NCBI RefSeq assembly: GCF_008831285.2
Contig: NC_045147.1
Span: forward strand, 21,158,981 to 21,222,980
Source: Nymphaea colorata
Taxonomy: Eukaryota > Streptophyta > Magnoliopsida > Nymphaeales > Nymphaeaceae
DNA: 64,000 bases
Direction: 5' to 3'
The position numbers and the translations under genes are program-made. The notes below the pieces were generated by a model that had not been told where the DNA came from, ran no database searches, and saw only the letters and a program-made list of their open reading frames with translations. Within the stretch, counting starts at the first letter, position 1, and each line of letters starts with the position of its first letter. Below, piece after piece: positions 42,521 to 55,150 of this stretch.

Positions 42521-43041
42521 CGTGGAGGCACCTGAAGGGAACAATTCCGACGATGGCATTGATGAAGGCGAACGAATCAGGGGTGCTTAGTGAGGGACTA
42601 AAGGTGAGGGTGAGGGAGCCAGAGGAGAGGGCAGTGACGAAAACTCATGCTTGTTGTAGGGTTGAGTGAGGGCTAAAGCGGTGATGGCGGGGCTGAAGTT
42701 GCTGAGCACAGTGTAAGGCCCAGTTGTGCCAGAAAAGAAGGTGAATTTAGGGTCTCGGTCATTGTAGACGGCAGGGAAGAAGTGGAGCCGAACCAAATGA
42801 CAACCTTCAAAAAGTGCAGTAAAGTTGTCAACTTGTAATAGGAAGCAGAAGTGAAGATGCGAGCAGTTTGGTAGGGAACAAGAGAAAGGAGAACAGAAAG
42901 GTCGCTGGAAGTTCAGGCAGAGAAACAAGATTGTAAATTTGAGGGACGAAAGTGGTTGGTAGAGTCGTTGGTCCATCGACGCTCAAAAAAAAGCAACAAA
43001 TGGAAGATAGGTAGCAGAAAGGCGTAAGTTGATTCCTTCAT
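42521..43041 (-). pseudogene. G11: N-terminal remnant of a class I receptor
   Basis: Starts with the usual MKEST Met (43039-43041), but the mature N-terminus has a deletion (hydrophobic core joined directly to ERRWTNDST). Further small indels break the frame (for example near 42835 and 42645). The homology covers only malectin A and ends at 42521 with the segment that would encode the inter-malectin linker. Malectin B, the membrane segment and the kinase are absent; unrelated sequence follows. Remarkably, its leader, intron and promoter side (43042-44680) are well preserved. Confidence 0.9.
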
Positions 43042-44075
43042 CTCCCTGAGACACCTGAAGCCCAATAAAAGCACAGAATCTACTTTACCATGCACATGTA
43101 AATGAAAAATTTCTCAGTATCCAAGAGAAACATGCAGGAGAAACTGTACCAGTCAAAATTTGCAATTTTCCTAGCATCCCAAAATCATTTTTGAGATATT
43201 GACTTGAAAATTTAAGCGGGGAAAGTAGGGAGAAGAAAAGGAGCTCTGTTTTCACCAAAGCAATTTGATTAGCGATTGAAAAGGTGATAGTAGCACCTGC
43301 AATCATATGTACTGAAACCACAAATGCAACGATTGAAATTCTAGAAAAAATTCAGAAAATAGAAAAGAAATGAAATGTGTATTATCTGACTTTTTATATT
43401 CCGCCGGGGAAAACGCAGATTGACCGACTGCGCACGGGAGCTCGCTCCTGGGAAACTCGTCTAACGACTTGGACTTTACCGGATGACGCCAAAAATTCAC
43501 ATAATAACTCTCCAGTTGCCTGAGAGAAACAAAGACGGGCAATAAGCGAGAACATGATGCTGGAGGGGAAGGACGTCGGATTCCAACACGCCGCCAACAT
43601 AGTGTGTGTGTTAGAGAGAGAGAGAGAGAGAGAAGTTACCAGTACAGACAACAAATTGCTCCCAAATGAGTTAGATTCCAGCCGGAAGCTTCATCCAGCT
43701 AAAGGAAGAACGGGATTGGAGGAGATTGAGCTTGGGGATGGGCAATACCTTTTTGGTAAATATAGCATGGGATGGAGGAGGAAGACTGAGTCGTCCACCA
43801 GGACCGGACCAGGAGGGAATCGACATTCCGGTCGTTGTCGCGACCATCACTCCCTTTCTCGTCCACTCGACGTACTCAAAGTGTTTTCTCTCTCTTCCAA
43901 AATTCCTAAAATGGAGACAGAAAAGGCTGCATCAGAAAGCGATGATAATGGCGATCCGATGCGACGTGCAATGGAGACAACCATCGATCGGGTATTTACC
44001 TCCTTCCTTTCTCAGGCATCAATTTCCGATCCCCCCAAGCAGAGTATTTCAGTCGACCTCGTTATGAATTGATTC
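43042..44075 (-). promoter_or_regulatory. Leader, intron and module of remnant G11
   Basis: Acceptor-like TTGGGCTTCAG, GA tract 43613-43632, donor-like gttaccagtac and leader module about 43650-44075, closely similar to G1. A 1-bp insertion (attcctaaaatgg near 43905) shifts the leader frame that is open in G1 and G8. Confidence 0.6.
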
Positions 44076-45620
44076 CTTTTACCGGCCGACGCGGGGATTC
44101 ATGTTTCATACGCTTATTATATGTCAAAATATCTTATAGGTCCGTTTTACCTTATAATTATTTTCAGACGTTGTTTATCGATTTTTCAGACGAATATAGA
44201 TAAGGTTTCTTCCTTATTCTCTCGATTGCCAAGATCCTTGTCCAATTCGATTGTATTTCCAATTTTTCCAACAAGGGCTTTGAGTTTTAACTCTCTATTT
44301 AAGCTGATGGTACTTTTAATCTGTAGCAACTAATATTTGGGAGCGTTTTAAATAATTTTTTATTTATCAATTATATATATATATATATCATGTGTGATAA
44401 TATACTTATAAGATCATAACAAGTCTTACTATTATTTTTTATAATTAAATGTTTACACTTCAACTCCGAACATTAAATAGAAAGAGAGGTCAACACCCTC
44501 TATATTGTGTCAATTAGTATATCTATTGTCTTAACGGCCAAACTCTTCTAATTATGTTAGAAAGAAAAAGTAGTAAATGAAGAAGATCGTATACCACACA
44601 ATTTTTTGGGAAGAGTGACTGTCAATGTGTGATGCCCAATCTTGGTGGCAATGACAAGTATGTGGGCGGCGGACTATAAAGAGTGCGCTTCTTTCTTATA
44701 TGGTTTTGGATTTATTCATAGGAGCCGGTTGGGATCCGTCGAACCAAGTGCCTGAGCTCAAGAGTGGGTCGAGTTGTTACAATGGTATTAGAGCTGGTTC
44801 AACATTCGGAGCTAAAGTCCCACACATGTAGACGTGTGTGCCTTAAGGGGTGGATTGTAACACCCAAAAAATTTAGTTCCGTATTAAATATTACGAGAGA
44901 TCTTCAAGAGTTTATAAATGGAGTTATTGAATAGATGGTTGTCCAAGTTTTTAATATTTTTTAGACTGATTAGGAGGCGGATTGGGATCTCTCGAACCTG
45001 GAGCCCTTGCTCGAGAATAGGTCAAACAACAAGAATTTTTTTCTTGAAATAGTTTTTATGAACCATGAGATAGAAGGGATTTCTAGGGAACCTCCACCCA
45101 TATCTAACTGACGCCCTGAAAGGTCATACCATTAAAACACAAATTAAGGGAAATTTTTCAGGTGTTTGATTGGGTATCATGCACCCCAAACATATTTTTG
45201 GTTGGAGGGAGGTCAATAGTTGGAAAATTGAATGAATACTGTTTATTAAATTGGACGTTGTAAACTATTAACTAATTCCATCCGCCTACCAATCGAAGAG
45301 CTTCATCTGTCACATGTTTAATTTTTTAAAGTTCTTTTAAAAATTTGGTTCTTATGTTTTATTTTTTCTACATACACTTATTTAATATAATATTATCGAT
45401 TTTTGACCGATTCAGCTGCATTGCGGCCACCACAAGAATTAGGGTGACTAGGAACAATCGTTTTTAAGTTCTACTATGTTCGTATTATTAAAAGCTTTTT
45501 ATCCGAGATAAAACCGTGATACTACTTGTGATCTATAAAAAAGTTCATTTCGCCCATATAAAATTTTTGAAAAATTTTTTGTCATGAGTAGATGCGAGTA
45601 CAGTATGCCATATCGCTGGA
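44076..45620. other. Orphan promoter side of G11, possible TE relic, 3' flank of G12
   Basis: To about 44690 this is the shared distal promoter. Between 44720 and 45010, two similar words (gccggttgggatccgtcgaacc and gcggattgggatctctcgaacc) and tggtattagagc, a near match to a tRNA-Met primer-binding site, suggest an old retroelement relic whose ends I could not find. The remainder is AT-rich. The last roughly 50 bp match the class II 3' end. Confidence 0.4.
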
Positions 45621-48164
45621 CTACATGCTCCGTGAATCCATGGTGGCCTGCTCAGCATAAGTCGAACTGCTTCTATCATCATCAGTATGCCAAACCATGG
45701 AAGACATGGACACCTCTTCATCATCACCATCCACGGCCATGGAAGGACCGGCAGCCAATCCCTCCCCCTTCTTCTCCTCTTCTCCGCTGACCTGTAAAAA
45801 AAGGGCAAGCTCCAAACTACTTACCACATTCGCCATAGACGGACGGTCTGCACTCTGCCAAGCACCTTTCTGCAGTCTCTGCAAACTTGTGGAGGCAGTC
45901 GAGTGCTATCTTTCCCCTTAGAAATGGGTCGATGATCGGCTCGATTCTTCCCAATCTCATAGAGCGCAACGCCCAATCGGCCAGACCGATCTCTTCCGGT
46001 CGAGCACACAAAGTCTCTAGCAGAACCACTCCAAACGGGTAAACATCTGATTTCTCGGTCAGCCTGTGGAAGCGGAAGTATTCTGGATCAAAGTAGCCGA
46101 AGGTGCCCTTCACCCCTGTGCTCACATGGCTGCAACCCAATGAGGACCCCATCCTCGAGAGGCCGAAGTCGGAAACCTTGGCCACCCACTTCTCATCCAA
46201 GAGTATGTTTGTGGTTTTGACATTCCTATGTATAAGCGTATAGGTGGCTCCGGCATGAAGGTAATGAAGCCCTTTAACCGCACCAATGCATATCTCAAGT
46301 CTCTGCCTCTGGTTAGTGCCATAGAGGTGATGACGCAGGGTGCCGTGAGCCATGTGGTTATAGACAAGTATCATCTCAGAGTTGTCATCACAGTAAGCGA
46401 TGAGGGAAACCAGGTGGCGATGGCGGAGCTTAGAGAGCATTTCTATCTCGTTCTTGAATTCACGCACTCCCTGCTGTGATAGTTGGTTCCCTCGCTTGAT
46501 GGCAACCTTGGTGCCACCGTCTATTATCTCACCCCTGTACACTTTGCCAAAGCCACCAGCCCCAAGGAGCAGTTCATCGTCAAAATTGTTGGTGGCTGCT
46601 ATCATCTCGGAGAACCTGAAGTGCCGGCAATAAGCATTAGAGACCCGTAGTGCCGGCAATAAGCATTAGAGGCGTTGCTCTGAGCGACCAGGCTCTTCTC
46701 TGCTGGAATTAGAGTTGATTTCCCGCTTTTCCCTCGTACGTAAGGCGATAACGGGACCCGCAGGTGCAAGCGCCGGCAACAAGCGCGGCAGCTATGCCTC
46801 CCACGGCGCCTGCAATCACGAGGCTGTGACCACCACCATGACGACCAACGGGCGGAGAACTATTCTTAGGTGCAGGCGCCCACGGGAGGTCTGGATTTGG
46901 TCCAGCAAGGTTACCAGATGAGTCATTGACCTTGAAGACTTCAAGCCCATTAAGAATTGCATCTGCGTGATTGGGTCCGATCTCAGCATCTGGATGGAGC
47001 GTAATCGACATGTAGCTCCGTTCACTTCCCTCTACAGGCACTTCTATGATATAGTCCCTGTACACAGCCACGCCTGTCAAAATAGTAGTGTTGACTTTCT
47101 TAGATGCATAGTCAAGCACATCAAATTTAAGATCTGCCGTCATGTTGTTCACATATATGTCGAACACCCTCTGGTTCACGTTGTTGATCTTTGATTGTAT
47201 CTCACAGAAATGAAGCCTAACCCAGTAGCGAAATCCGTTGTCTATAGCAATATTCCACTGGAGGTTATAGTTCTTGTCGACCGATGCATTAAGCCCCATT
47301 GATCGAGCAGTGCCATACACGTCTGTTGGAGCAATATAATCTGGGAAAGCATCAGAATTCTGGACCCTTATATTTGGATCACGGTTGTAGGAAACTCCAA
47401 GAGCGGCACCATAGACGTATGGACTATCATCATACCAAGTCCGGAAGAGGAGGCCGGAATCAGAGGTGGGAGTGACGTAAGCTCCGCCCACATTCAGCCG
47501 AACGACGGTTTGCAAAGCCTCGGAATGTTGTATGCGAAATATTTGGTCGGTTTGGCCAACGGTGGAAGAAGGGTTAAAGGCGAAGGAACGGAAAAGTTCT
47601 ATGCCATTGTGAAGGCGAACGAATCAGGGGTGCCTTTTGAGGGGGTGAAGGTGAGGGCGAGGGAGCCAGAGGAGGGTGCAGTGATGAAAAACTCTTTAAC
47701 GATGAAGGCTTGTGTGAGGGCTAAAGCGGTGATGGAGGGACTGAAGTTGTCGAGCAGAGTGTAAGGCCCAGTGGTGACAGAAAAGAAGGCATTCTTGGAT
47801 CTCGGTCATTGTAGACAGCAGGGAAGAAGTGGAGGCGAACGAAATGACGACCTTCAGGAAGTGCAGTGAAGTTGTAAGAGGAAGTAAAAGTGAAGATGCG
47901 AGCAGTTTGGTAGGGAACAGAAGGGATTTCAGAGTTAAAAGCTTGGGCAACGAAAGAAGATTGTAAATTTGAGTGACCAAAGTGGGTGGTGGAGTCGTTG
48001 GTCCATCGACGCGTATCTTCATCAACATCGTCAGAGGAAGCGCCACAGTTGAGAAGGATACTCACGGGTTTGAGGTCATGGGTGGATCTGACAAGAGAAG
48101 AAAAAAGCAACAAATGGAAGACAAGTAGCAGAAGGAGAGGCAGCCAGCAAGTTGATTCCTTCAT
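45621..48164 (-). pseudogene. G12: class II CrRLK1L pseudogene with a mutated catalytic loop
   Basis: Recognisable from the MKEST Met (48162-48164) to MDSRSM (45621), but with many lesions. A 1-bp loss near 47800 lies in malectin A, and a deletion near 47600 removes the SSPEL segment. A large deletion (about 46758) removes the membrane-proximal coding part. A tandem duplication of gtgccggcaataagcattagag lies at 46621-46672. The PPLSW segment is lost near 46308, and a 5-bp loss near 45850 shifts the tail. The catalytic loop reads HRNVKTTN in place of HRDVKTTN, so the catalytic Asp is gone. The malectin B part is very close to G2/G5. It is the last class II copy before the retroelement region. 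Confidence 0.92.
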
Positions 48165-48360
48165 CTCCCTGAAACACATGAAACCCAACAAAAGCACAGA
48201 ATCTACTTACCATGCACATGTAAATTTTTAAGAAGCACTTTGATTTGCAAGTGAAGAAGCGACAAATTTACTGAAACCACAAATCCAGCGGCTGGAATTC
48301 TCGAAAATTCAGAAAAAATAAAAGTACGAAAATTTGTATCAGTCTGACTTTTCATATTCT

Positions 48361-48571
48361 TGTTATGAAGTCAGTTCAGAAAGTTCTGAATTAATTAGGA
48401 GACAGCTGTAATGTAGTTGTTTACAACTGTACGCCACTAGCAAATACTTCTGATACATGTATGTACATCTGTCATATGCTGTATATATATATATATATAT
48501 CTGATGAATGAGAATAAAGTATGGCTCTCTCTCACGATACTAACATCTCCTTTCTTGCCCCAACTTCAAGA
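48361..48571. mobile_element. Probable solo LTR in the G12 leader intron
   Basis: Interrupts a sequence that is continuous in G1, G2 and G5 (gacttttgatattccgccatggaaaac). The insert begins TGTTATGAAG, has a TATA run (about 48481-48500) and an AATAAA (near 48513), and ends near CTTCAAGA. The flanks attct and attcc are an imperfect 5-bp duplication. No internal genes are present. Confidence 0.5.
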
Positions 48572-49160
48572 ATTCCACATGGAAAACACAGATTGATGTG
48601 CACAGGAGAGAGAGCTCCTGAAAAGCTCGTCTAGGAGCTTAGGGCCGTAGAGTTTACGCGGATAATGACATAGTTCACAGGACAGAACTCCCTAGTTGCC
48701 AGAGAATGAAAGAAACAAGAAACAGGCAAGAAGTGAAGACAAGCTACTGGAAACATCGGATCCTAACGTGCCACCACCGTCGAAAGAGAGAGAGAGAGAG
48801 AGTTACCAGTACTGACAGCAAATTGTTCCCAAACGAGTTAGATTCCAGCCAGAAGCTTCATCTAGTCACAGGAAAAACAGGTGAAGTCAGGATAGGATTG
48901 GAGGAGGTGGAGCTTTGGGGGCGGGCGATCCCTTTTGGACCATGTATCCATCTTCCCCACTCGAGGTACGCAAAGCTTTTTCCATCTCTCTCAAAATTCC
49001 AATATGGAGACAGAAAAGGCGGCATCTGAAAGCGATGACAATGGCCGTCCGATGCGACGCACAGTGGAAACCACCATCGGGTACTTGCCATCTTCCTTTC
49101 TCAGGCCTCAACTTCTGATCCCCCAAAGTAGAGTATTTCAATCAACATGATTATCAATTG
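48572..49160 (-). promoter_or_regulatory. Leader module of pseudogene G12
   Basis: GA tract 48783-48803, donor-like gttaccagtac and module 48810-49160, most like the leader of G5. Distal promoter homology continues to about 49500. Confidence 0.55.
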
Positions 49161-49534
49161 ATTTCATTTGCCGGCCAATGTAGTTCGTCACATTTGTTTT
49201 GATTATTATTTTTCAATACATTTTTTAAACTTGTTTTTTTTTTGGTTTACTTTGTAATTATTGTTACATGTTCGTTTATCTATTTTTCAAATGAATATAA
49301 ATGATTTTTTTTTTTTTCATATTCGCTTGATTCACGGGATCATTAGTTTACGTAGCCAATTGGATTTTATTTCCAATTTTTCCAACAAGGGTTTTGAGTT
49401 TTAACTCTCTATATTAGGCTGACGGTGCTTCTTTAAATGATTTTTGATTTATCAATTCTTAAGACATGTTTCTTTTTTCGCTTGTGATAATATACTTTTA
49501 AGAGTATCATAACAATTCTGACAACAATTTTTTC

Positions 49535-50005
49535 GAGTTTGACTTCGATTAGGGAGATCAGATTAAGCCAAATTTGTTCCCAACTGGATTACGTCCCTAT
49601 TGACGAAGAGAGAGAAGAAAAAAAATGAAAAAATTAATCATGGAGTTAAAAAAATTAGGTCAGATGAGCCACGTAGCGTGAAAAAGACATTATTTTTAGT
49701 AAAAAATTCTATTTTTTGAATTAAATTTTTAATTCTCTCACCGTGCATTTTCAACTTAGAAGACTAGACCAGGTGTTCAGGTTTTGCTAAAAGTCAAACA
49801 CGTAAAAACTTTGCCTGGACTTTGAAGCCAAATGCCATAATAGAAGCAATTAAACGTGTATTAGTTGTTGGTTAATACAATAACTTTTTAAGTTTTTGCA
49901 ATCATAGACGTTGCATTTGCAAAGGAACCGAAATTGGTTATCTTCAATTCAATTTTGAGACACTTAGGCTGCACTTGGATTTCAGATCTCGTGCAGATTT
50001 CAAAT
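49535..50005. repeat. Right copy of the ~470-bp dispersed duplication
   Basis: Matches 31-503 in the same orientation. It lies at the promoter-side end of the G12 unit. Confidence 0.8.
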
Positions 50006-50021
50006 CGTGAGTTGATCTCCC

Positions 50022-50174
50022 TAGGACATTGATCTCCAGCGTGTGAGTTGGAAAATGCTTTACCATTAAAAGCAACAATTGAAGGGCTCCTATTATTTGT
50101 TTCTGGTTCTTTTATTTGGGTGGATGAGGAAAAGGATTCTATTAAACTAAAATCAATGGGAACTTGTGGAAATG
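50022..50174. repeat. Dispersed repeat shared with 41639-41799
   Basis: See the entry at 41639. The match covers ttgatctccagc through gattctattaaa and aaatcaatggg. Confidence 0.7.
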
Positions 50175-51175
50175 ATGATCCCAGGCAATAATTTATGTTT
50201 CCGATTTTATAAATGGCAGTTCATACTCGTTCGTAAAAGGGTCATAAGTTTCGTCTTTGTCAGCAACACGTTATTGAGCGTTTCTGCAAGTGGCTGCCTG
50301 GCTACATGCAAGAGGGTAAAACGAAAGATCACACTCACAGGCTGCCATTGGTACATCGAATGGTTTGGTATCGAATACTCATTTGCCAACACTCCACATG
50401 CTATTTCATTGAAATCTAATCTTCACGTTACTGTCGAAGGTGAGAATAGTGACTGACTGCGTCACCAAACCACGCCTTCCACTTTTGCGTTACCTTCCGT
50501 GCCTAGTGACTGACTGCGTCAAAATATATAAGTTGGCTAAAGTGTTAATTGGTTTGTATTGAATTAATTTAAATAATTGAGACCTGGTTTTCTTGTTCTT
50601 CATTGAGTCACTCCTAATTTTCTAAACTTGGTGGTACGTTGTTGAAGATATGTATGTATGCTTAACTTCGAAGAATGGTTGTGGTCATAGAAAATCAATG
50701 CATTAGTAACAGGGAAGGGAATCTCGTGGAAAATTTGTGCACCATTTTTTTATCGTTTTGATTTCAATCTTCAAATGAGGCGGTAAGTTGCTACGTTCGC
50801 TTGGCCTGCACGGAGGATGCCTGTTTATTTCTCTACTTTGTTGAAACAAATTCCTAATAGTATACTGTGCTAGTAGTCTTTATTAAGCGGTTAAATATAA
50901 GTAACAGGTTAGGCACGTATTTTTCTTAATGATGAGATTGAACTTTTACCGTCCAAGGTGAGTTTTAATAATAAAAAGTTGGGCAGTCATTTGTGGTAAC
51001 TGAAACGTTTGGCACTGGTCCGTTATTGTCCCAAACATTGGGCGGTAAATTGTAATTTTTCTTATGAAAAACACAAAAACAGAAAACAAAATACATGAGA
51101 GAAAGACTAGTAAACCAGACAGAGAAGACGAAAAAAAGAAGAGAAAAAACGCAAAAGAGAAAAAGCTCTGGGAAA
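50175..51175. other. Intergenic, no gene recognised
   Basis: Short open frames without domains. The words agtgactgactgcgtca occur twice (about 50448 and 50504). No receptor homology. Confidence 0.5.
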
Positions 51176-51540
51176 GCCTTCGCCAATACCTTCAAACAGA
51201 TTGAAGAAGAAAGATTCAGCTCCTCGATGAGAAAGCATGTCATCATCGTTCCAAAAATACAACCAAAGCCTTCGCCAATACCTTCAAACAGATTGAAGAA
51301 GAAAGATTAAGCTCCTCGAGGAGAAAGCATGTCATCGTTTCAAAAACACAACCAAAGCCTTCGCCAATACCTTCAAACAGATTGAAGAAGAAAGATTAAG
51401 CTCCTCGAGGAGAAAGCATGTCATCGTTCCAAAAACACAACCAAAGCCTTCGCCAATACCTTCAAACAGATTGAAGAAGAAAGATTCAGTTCCTGCTCCT
51501 CGAGGAAAAAGCATGTCATCGTTCCAAAAATACAACCACA
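51176..51540. repeat. Four tandem copies of an ~89-95-bp unit
   Basis: Units start at 51176, 51268, 51357 and 51446, each with gccttcgccaataccttcaa. The first three are 92, 89 and 89 bp; the fourth is about 95 bp. Length differences are multiples of 3 (cat and gctcct insertions), so a frame on either strand stays open through the first units. On plus, one reading repeats KAFANTFKQIEEERF. The origin is unknown. The array ends about 50 bp before the copia insertion. Confidence 0.92.
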
Positions 51541-51593
51541 CCGTAATCGACGGTCAGATCAGCCTCCATTTCTTCAGGCCATGGACTTGAACT

Positions 51594-52247
51594 TGAAAAG
51601 AGTCATCACCGACTCTTGAGAAGGGTCGAGAAGACCCAAGAGGCTACAAGCCTCTTCCGTTTTTTCTGTAAGTCGGTGGAAGTCTCCTCTCTTAAGTCGG
51701 TGCTTGTATAGTCGGTTGTATAGTCGGTGAAAAGAAAAATAATTTAAAAAGAAAAAATGGAAAACGGTGGAAGCTTCATCCACCGACCTCCTCTCCCTAT
51801 AAATAGGGATGGAGGGCATAGCGTGTGTGCATGAAAAGTGAGTTGCTCACTTGGTGAGCTTGAGCGTAGTGTGTGAAAAAGTGTGTGTGAGTCTTAGTCT
51901 ATGTGTTCACTTTGTGAGCTTGTGAGGTGTGTGAGTTGGGTGTACTTTATTTGTGAGCTTGTGAGTGTTACCTCGTGTGTTCACTTCGTGAGCTCGAGCG
52001 TTGCAGTTTCAAGTGTGCGCTGCAAGAGTGTTGGGTGTGTTAGCTCACTGCGTGAGTCGAGGTGAGTTTTCTTAAGTCCTCTTTTGTAATATCCAGTTTG
52101 ATGAATAAATAGTTTGCTTGTTCAAGTATATTTTGCCAAGTTATTATTGAGTATCAGTTTGGACGTCGAGACTCTGCTGGATTTTCTCTGTATAAATTCG
52201 AGTTTGTAGCTCAGTTATATTTAGGGTCCGCATTACGTTTCCCAACA
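51594..52247 (+). repeat. 5' LTR of the copia element
   Basis: 654 bp, starts TGAAAAGAGTCATC and ends TTTCCCAACA. A TATA box (ctataaatag, 51797-51806) probably drives element transcription. A duplicated tatagtcggt word near 51706-51729 is absent from the 3' LTR. Confidence 0.93.
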
Positions 52248-52310
52248 AGTGGTATCAGAGCGAGGTTCTGTCCGAGGGCCGATTTATTGGAATAGTTATA
52301 TCCTGGAATT

Positions 52311-55150
52311 ATGGCGGCATTAGCGGTTGCATTAGACAATATTGAGAAACTTAACAATAGTAATTATGGCTACTGGAAATCCTGTATGGAGTCGTATTTT
52401 TTAGGACAGGAATTATGGGAGATAGTATTAGGATCAGACACTAATATTCCTGTCGACAAGGAAGCGAAAAAGAAATGGATGATCAAAGCAGGAAAAGCTT
52501 TGCAATTAAGGTATCAATCGAGAAAGATTTATTAGAGCATATACGAGATGCTACGACTCCTAAAGAAGCATGGGATGCTTTTGCAACTCTATTTTCTCGA
52601 GCTAATGATGCCCGCCTACAATTGTTAGAAAATGATCTAGCTACATTAACTCAGGGAAGCATGTCGATAGCAGAATATTTTATGAAGGTTAAAAATATCT
52701 GTAGAGAGATATCTCAAATTGATCCTGAGTCAAAGATCAGTGAGACCCGTATACGGAGAATACTTATTCGCGGACTTCGTCCAGAATTTGGCAGTTTCAT
52801 AATTGGTGTTCAAGGCTGGCCAGTTCAACCAACTTTGTTGGAGTTAAAAAATCTCTTGATCAATCAAGAAACATTAGCGAAGCAAATGGTCGGGCTTTCT
52901 CTCAAGGGAAATAATGAGGAAGCTTTGTTTAGTAAGGGTCAGAGATCACGTTGGCCAGCTAAGCAAGTCATTCGGTCTCCAAGTAGGAACGTTGGTGAAA
53001 AGAAAGAGAAAAATGTAGAAAAGAAAACAAGAGAAACTACACAGCAGTGGAGACCAAAGATAAAATATTTTAGATGTGGGAAATTGGGTCATATTGCTCG
53101 TGACTGCAGAGTCAAAATAAATGAAGGAAATGCAGTCATGACAAGTAAGCAAGATGGGGGAGCTAATGAGACTGTACAGAAAAGTTCGTTTCTGTACTCA
53201 ATGGAGGTTAAAGAGGATATTATACAAGAAAGATGCAATTCCGCTCATACAAAACCCGTAAAAGAAAAGGAAGAGAAGATCAATTATCAAACTGATTGGA
53301 TAATTGATTCTGGATGCTCAAATCATATGACCGGTGATGAGAGCAAGTTCGTAAGTCTGAAAGAATATGATGGAAATCGAGTTGTTGTTACTGCTAACAA
53401 CACAAAGCTCCCAGTGGCACATATTGGAGAAGCAGAGGTTGTAGCCAATTTTGGCAAAGACAGGATTTTACGGAACGTTTATCATGTTCCAGGAATGACT
53501 AAGAATCTGTTGTCTGTGCCACAACTAACAGCTTTAGGGCACTATGTTGTGTTCGGCCCAAATGATGTAAAAGTTTATAAGGATGCAGATGTTCAAGGAA
53601 CTCCCATGTTTGAAGGAAGGAAAGTTGAGTCAATATATGTCTTGTCCGCAGAAACATCATATATTGACAAAGCAAAGAAACATGACACTGCAGATATCTG
53701 GCATGAGAGACTCGCTCATGTTGGATACAACAAACTTCGGGAGATGTCTAATAAGGGGCAGTTGATTGGCTTGCCCAAGCTTGAGGTACGAACTGACAAA
53801 GTATGCACAGGATGTCAGTATGGAAAGGCGCACAGGAGGCCATACAAAGAATCAAAATATAGAGCTAAAGCGTCATTCGAGCTTGTGCATTCAGACGTAT
53901 TCGGCAAAGTACCAGACCCATCAGTTGGAGGTAAGTGGTATTTTATCACTTTTATTGATGATTTTTCGAGATATACTTGGGTCTATTTTATGAAAGAAAA
54001 GTCTGAAGCACTTGAAAAATTTAAGGAGTTTCACCAGATGGTGAAAAAAGAACTTGGGCATAGAATTCGGTGTGTACGAACCGATAATGGTGGCGAATAT
54101 ACATCCAATATGTTTATGGCATACACGAGACAACATGGCATTCAAAGACAATTCACATGTGCCTATACACCACAGCAAAATGGAGTGGTAGAACGGAAGA
54201 ACCGCCACATAGCAGAAACATGTCGAAGCATGATGCATGCAAAGAACATGCCACCAAGATTTTGGGCCGAGTGTGTCAGCACGGCTGTACACGTAATCAA
54301 TCGACTACCAATGACGGAATTTAATTTTAAGTCTTCATATGAAATGCTCCATAAAAAGAAGTCATCTGTGAGTTATTTTCGAGTATTTGGTTGTGTTTGT
54401 TATGTTTTTATATCTGAGAAGCACATGACTAAGTTCGACAAAAAGGCACAGAGGTGTGTCTTCGGATATGACCCATATCGGAAAGGATGGAGATGCGCTA
54501 ATCCTAGCACTAGGCAAGTCTATGTCTCTCGCGACGTCATTTTCGATGAAGCATCGTCGTGGTGGTCAGAAGAGAAAAAGACGCTTCCAGACTCTTCAGT
54601 TCTTGAGAGAGATGTTCAAAATAAAATACAATTTGAGATAAATCAAGGAGAGCCTGAGCTTGAAGACACAGAAGCAAGACGACCTGATAAACAGGTCCAA
54701 ATGTCTGAACATAGTTCAAGACAAGAAGGACGAGCAGATCCATGGAGAACAGGAGTAAGTCCAATCCAACAAAGAACTGCAGAAGAAGAAAGACCATCAC
54801 AACTTGAAGAGCCAGAAGAAGCACCAATAGCACTAAGAAGATCAACGAGAATACGAAAACCAAATCCAAAATATACAAATGCAGACTGTGCCATCATGGA
54901 GGAGATCGACCCAGCTTCTTTTGAAGAAGCAAAAGATGTTGAAAAATGGCATGCAGCATTGGAGCGTAACGAGACTCGAGAACTCATACAAAAAGCTTAC
55001 CAGTGCAAACATTTACCAAGCTTGAAGAATGTTAAGAGTCATGAGTCGAGAGTCGGTAATGAGGGGGAGATTGAAAAGAGTCATCACCGACTCTTGAGAA
55101 GGGTCGAGAAGACCCAAGAGGCTACAAGCCTCTTCCGTTTTTTTTTGTAA
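52311..55150 (+). pseudogene. Copia gag-protease-integrase frame, frameshifted and truncated
   Basis: Gag begins at 52311 (MAALAVALDNIEKLNNSNYG) and shifts frame near 52490-52530. From there the frame runs open to 55150. In order: UBN2-type gag (LLEHIRDATTPKEAWDAF), zinc knuckle (YFRCGKLGHIARDC, where Tyr replaces the first Cys of CX2CX4HX4C), protease (WIIDSGCSNHM), pre-integrase HHCC finger (WHERLAHVG to CTGCQYGKAH), and integrase core with its three acidic residues (VHSDVFG, RTDNGGEY, NGVVERKN). It ends soon after RRSTRIRKPNPKY, where RT would begin, and runs into the 3' LTR. The element cannot move by its own proteins. Confidence 0.9.

Noticed and set aside
51176-51540. CRISPR-like array
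   Set aside because: Units are contiguous tandem repeats with no unique spacers, in a plant nuclear context.
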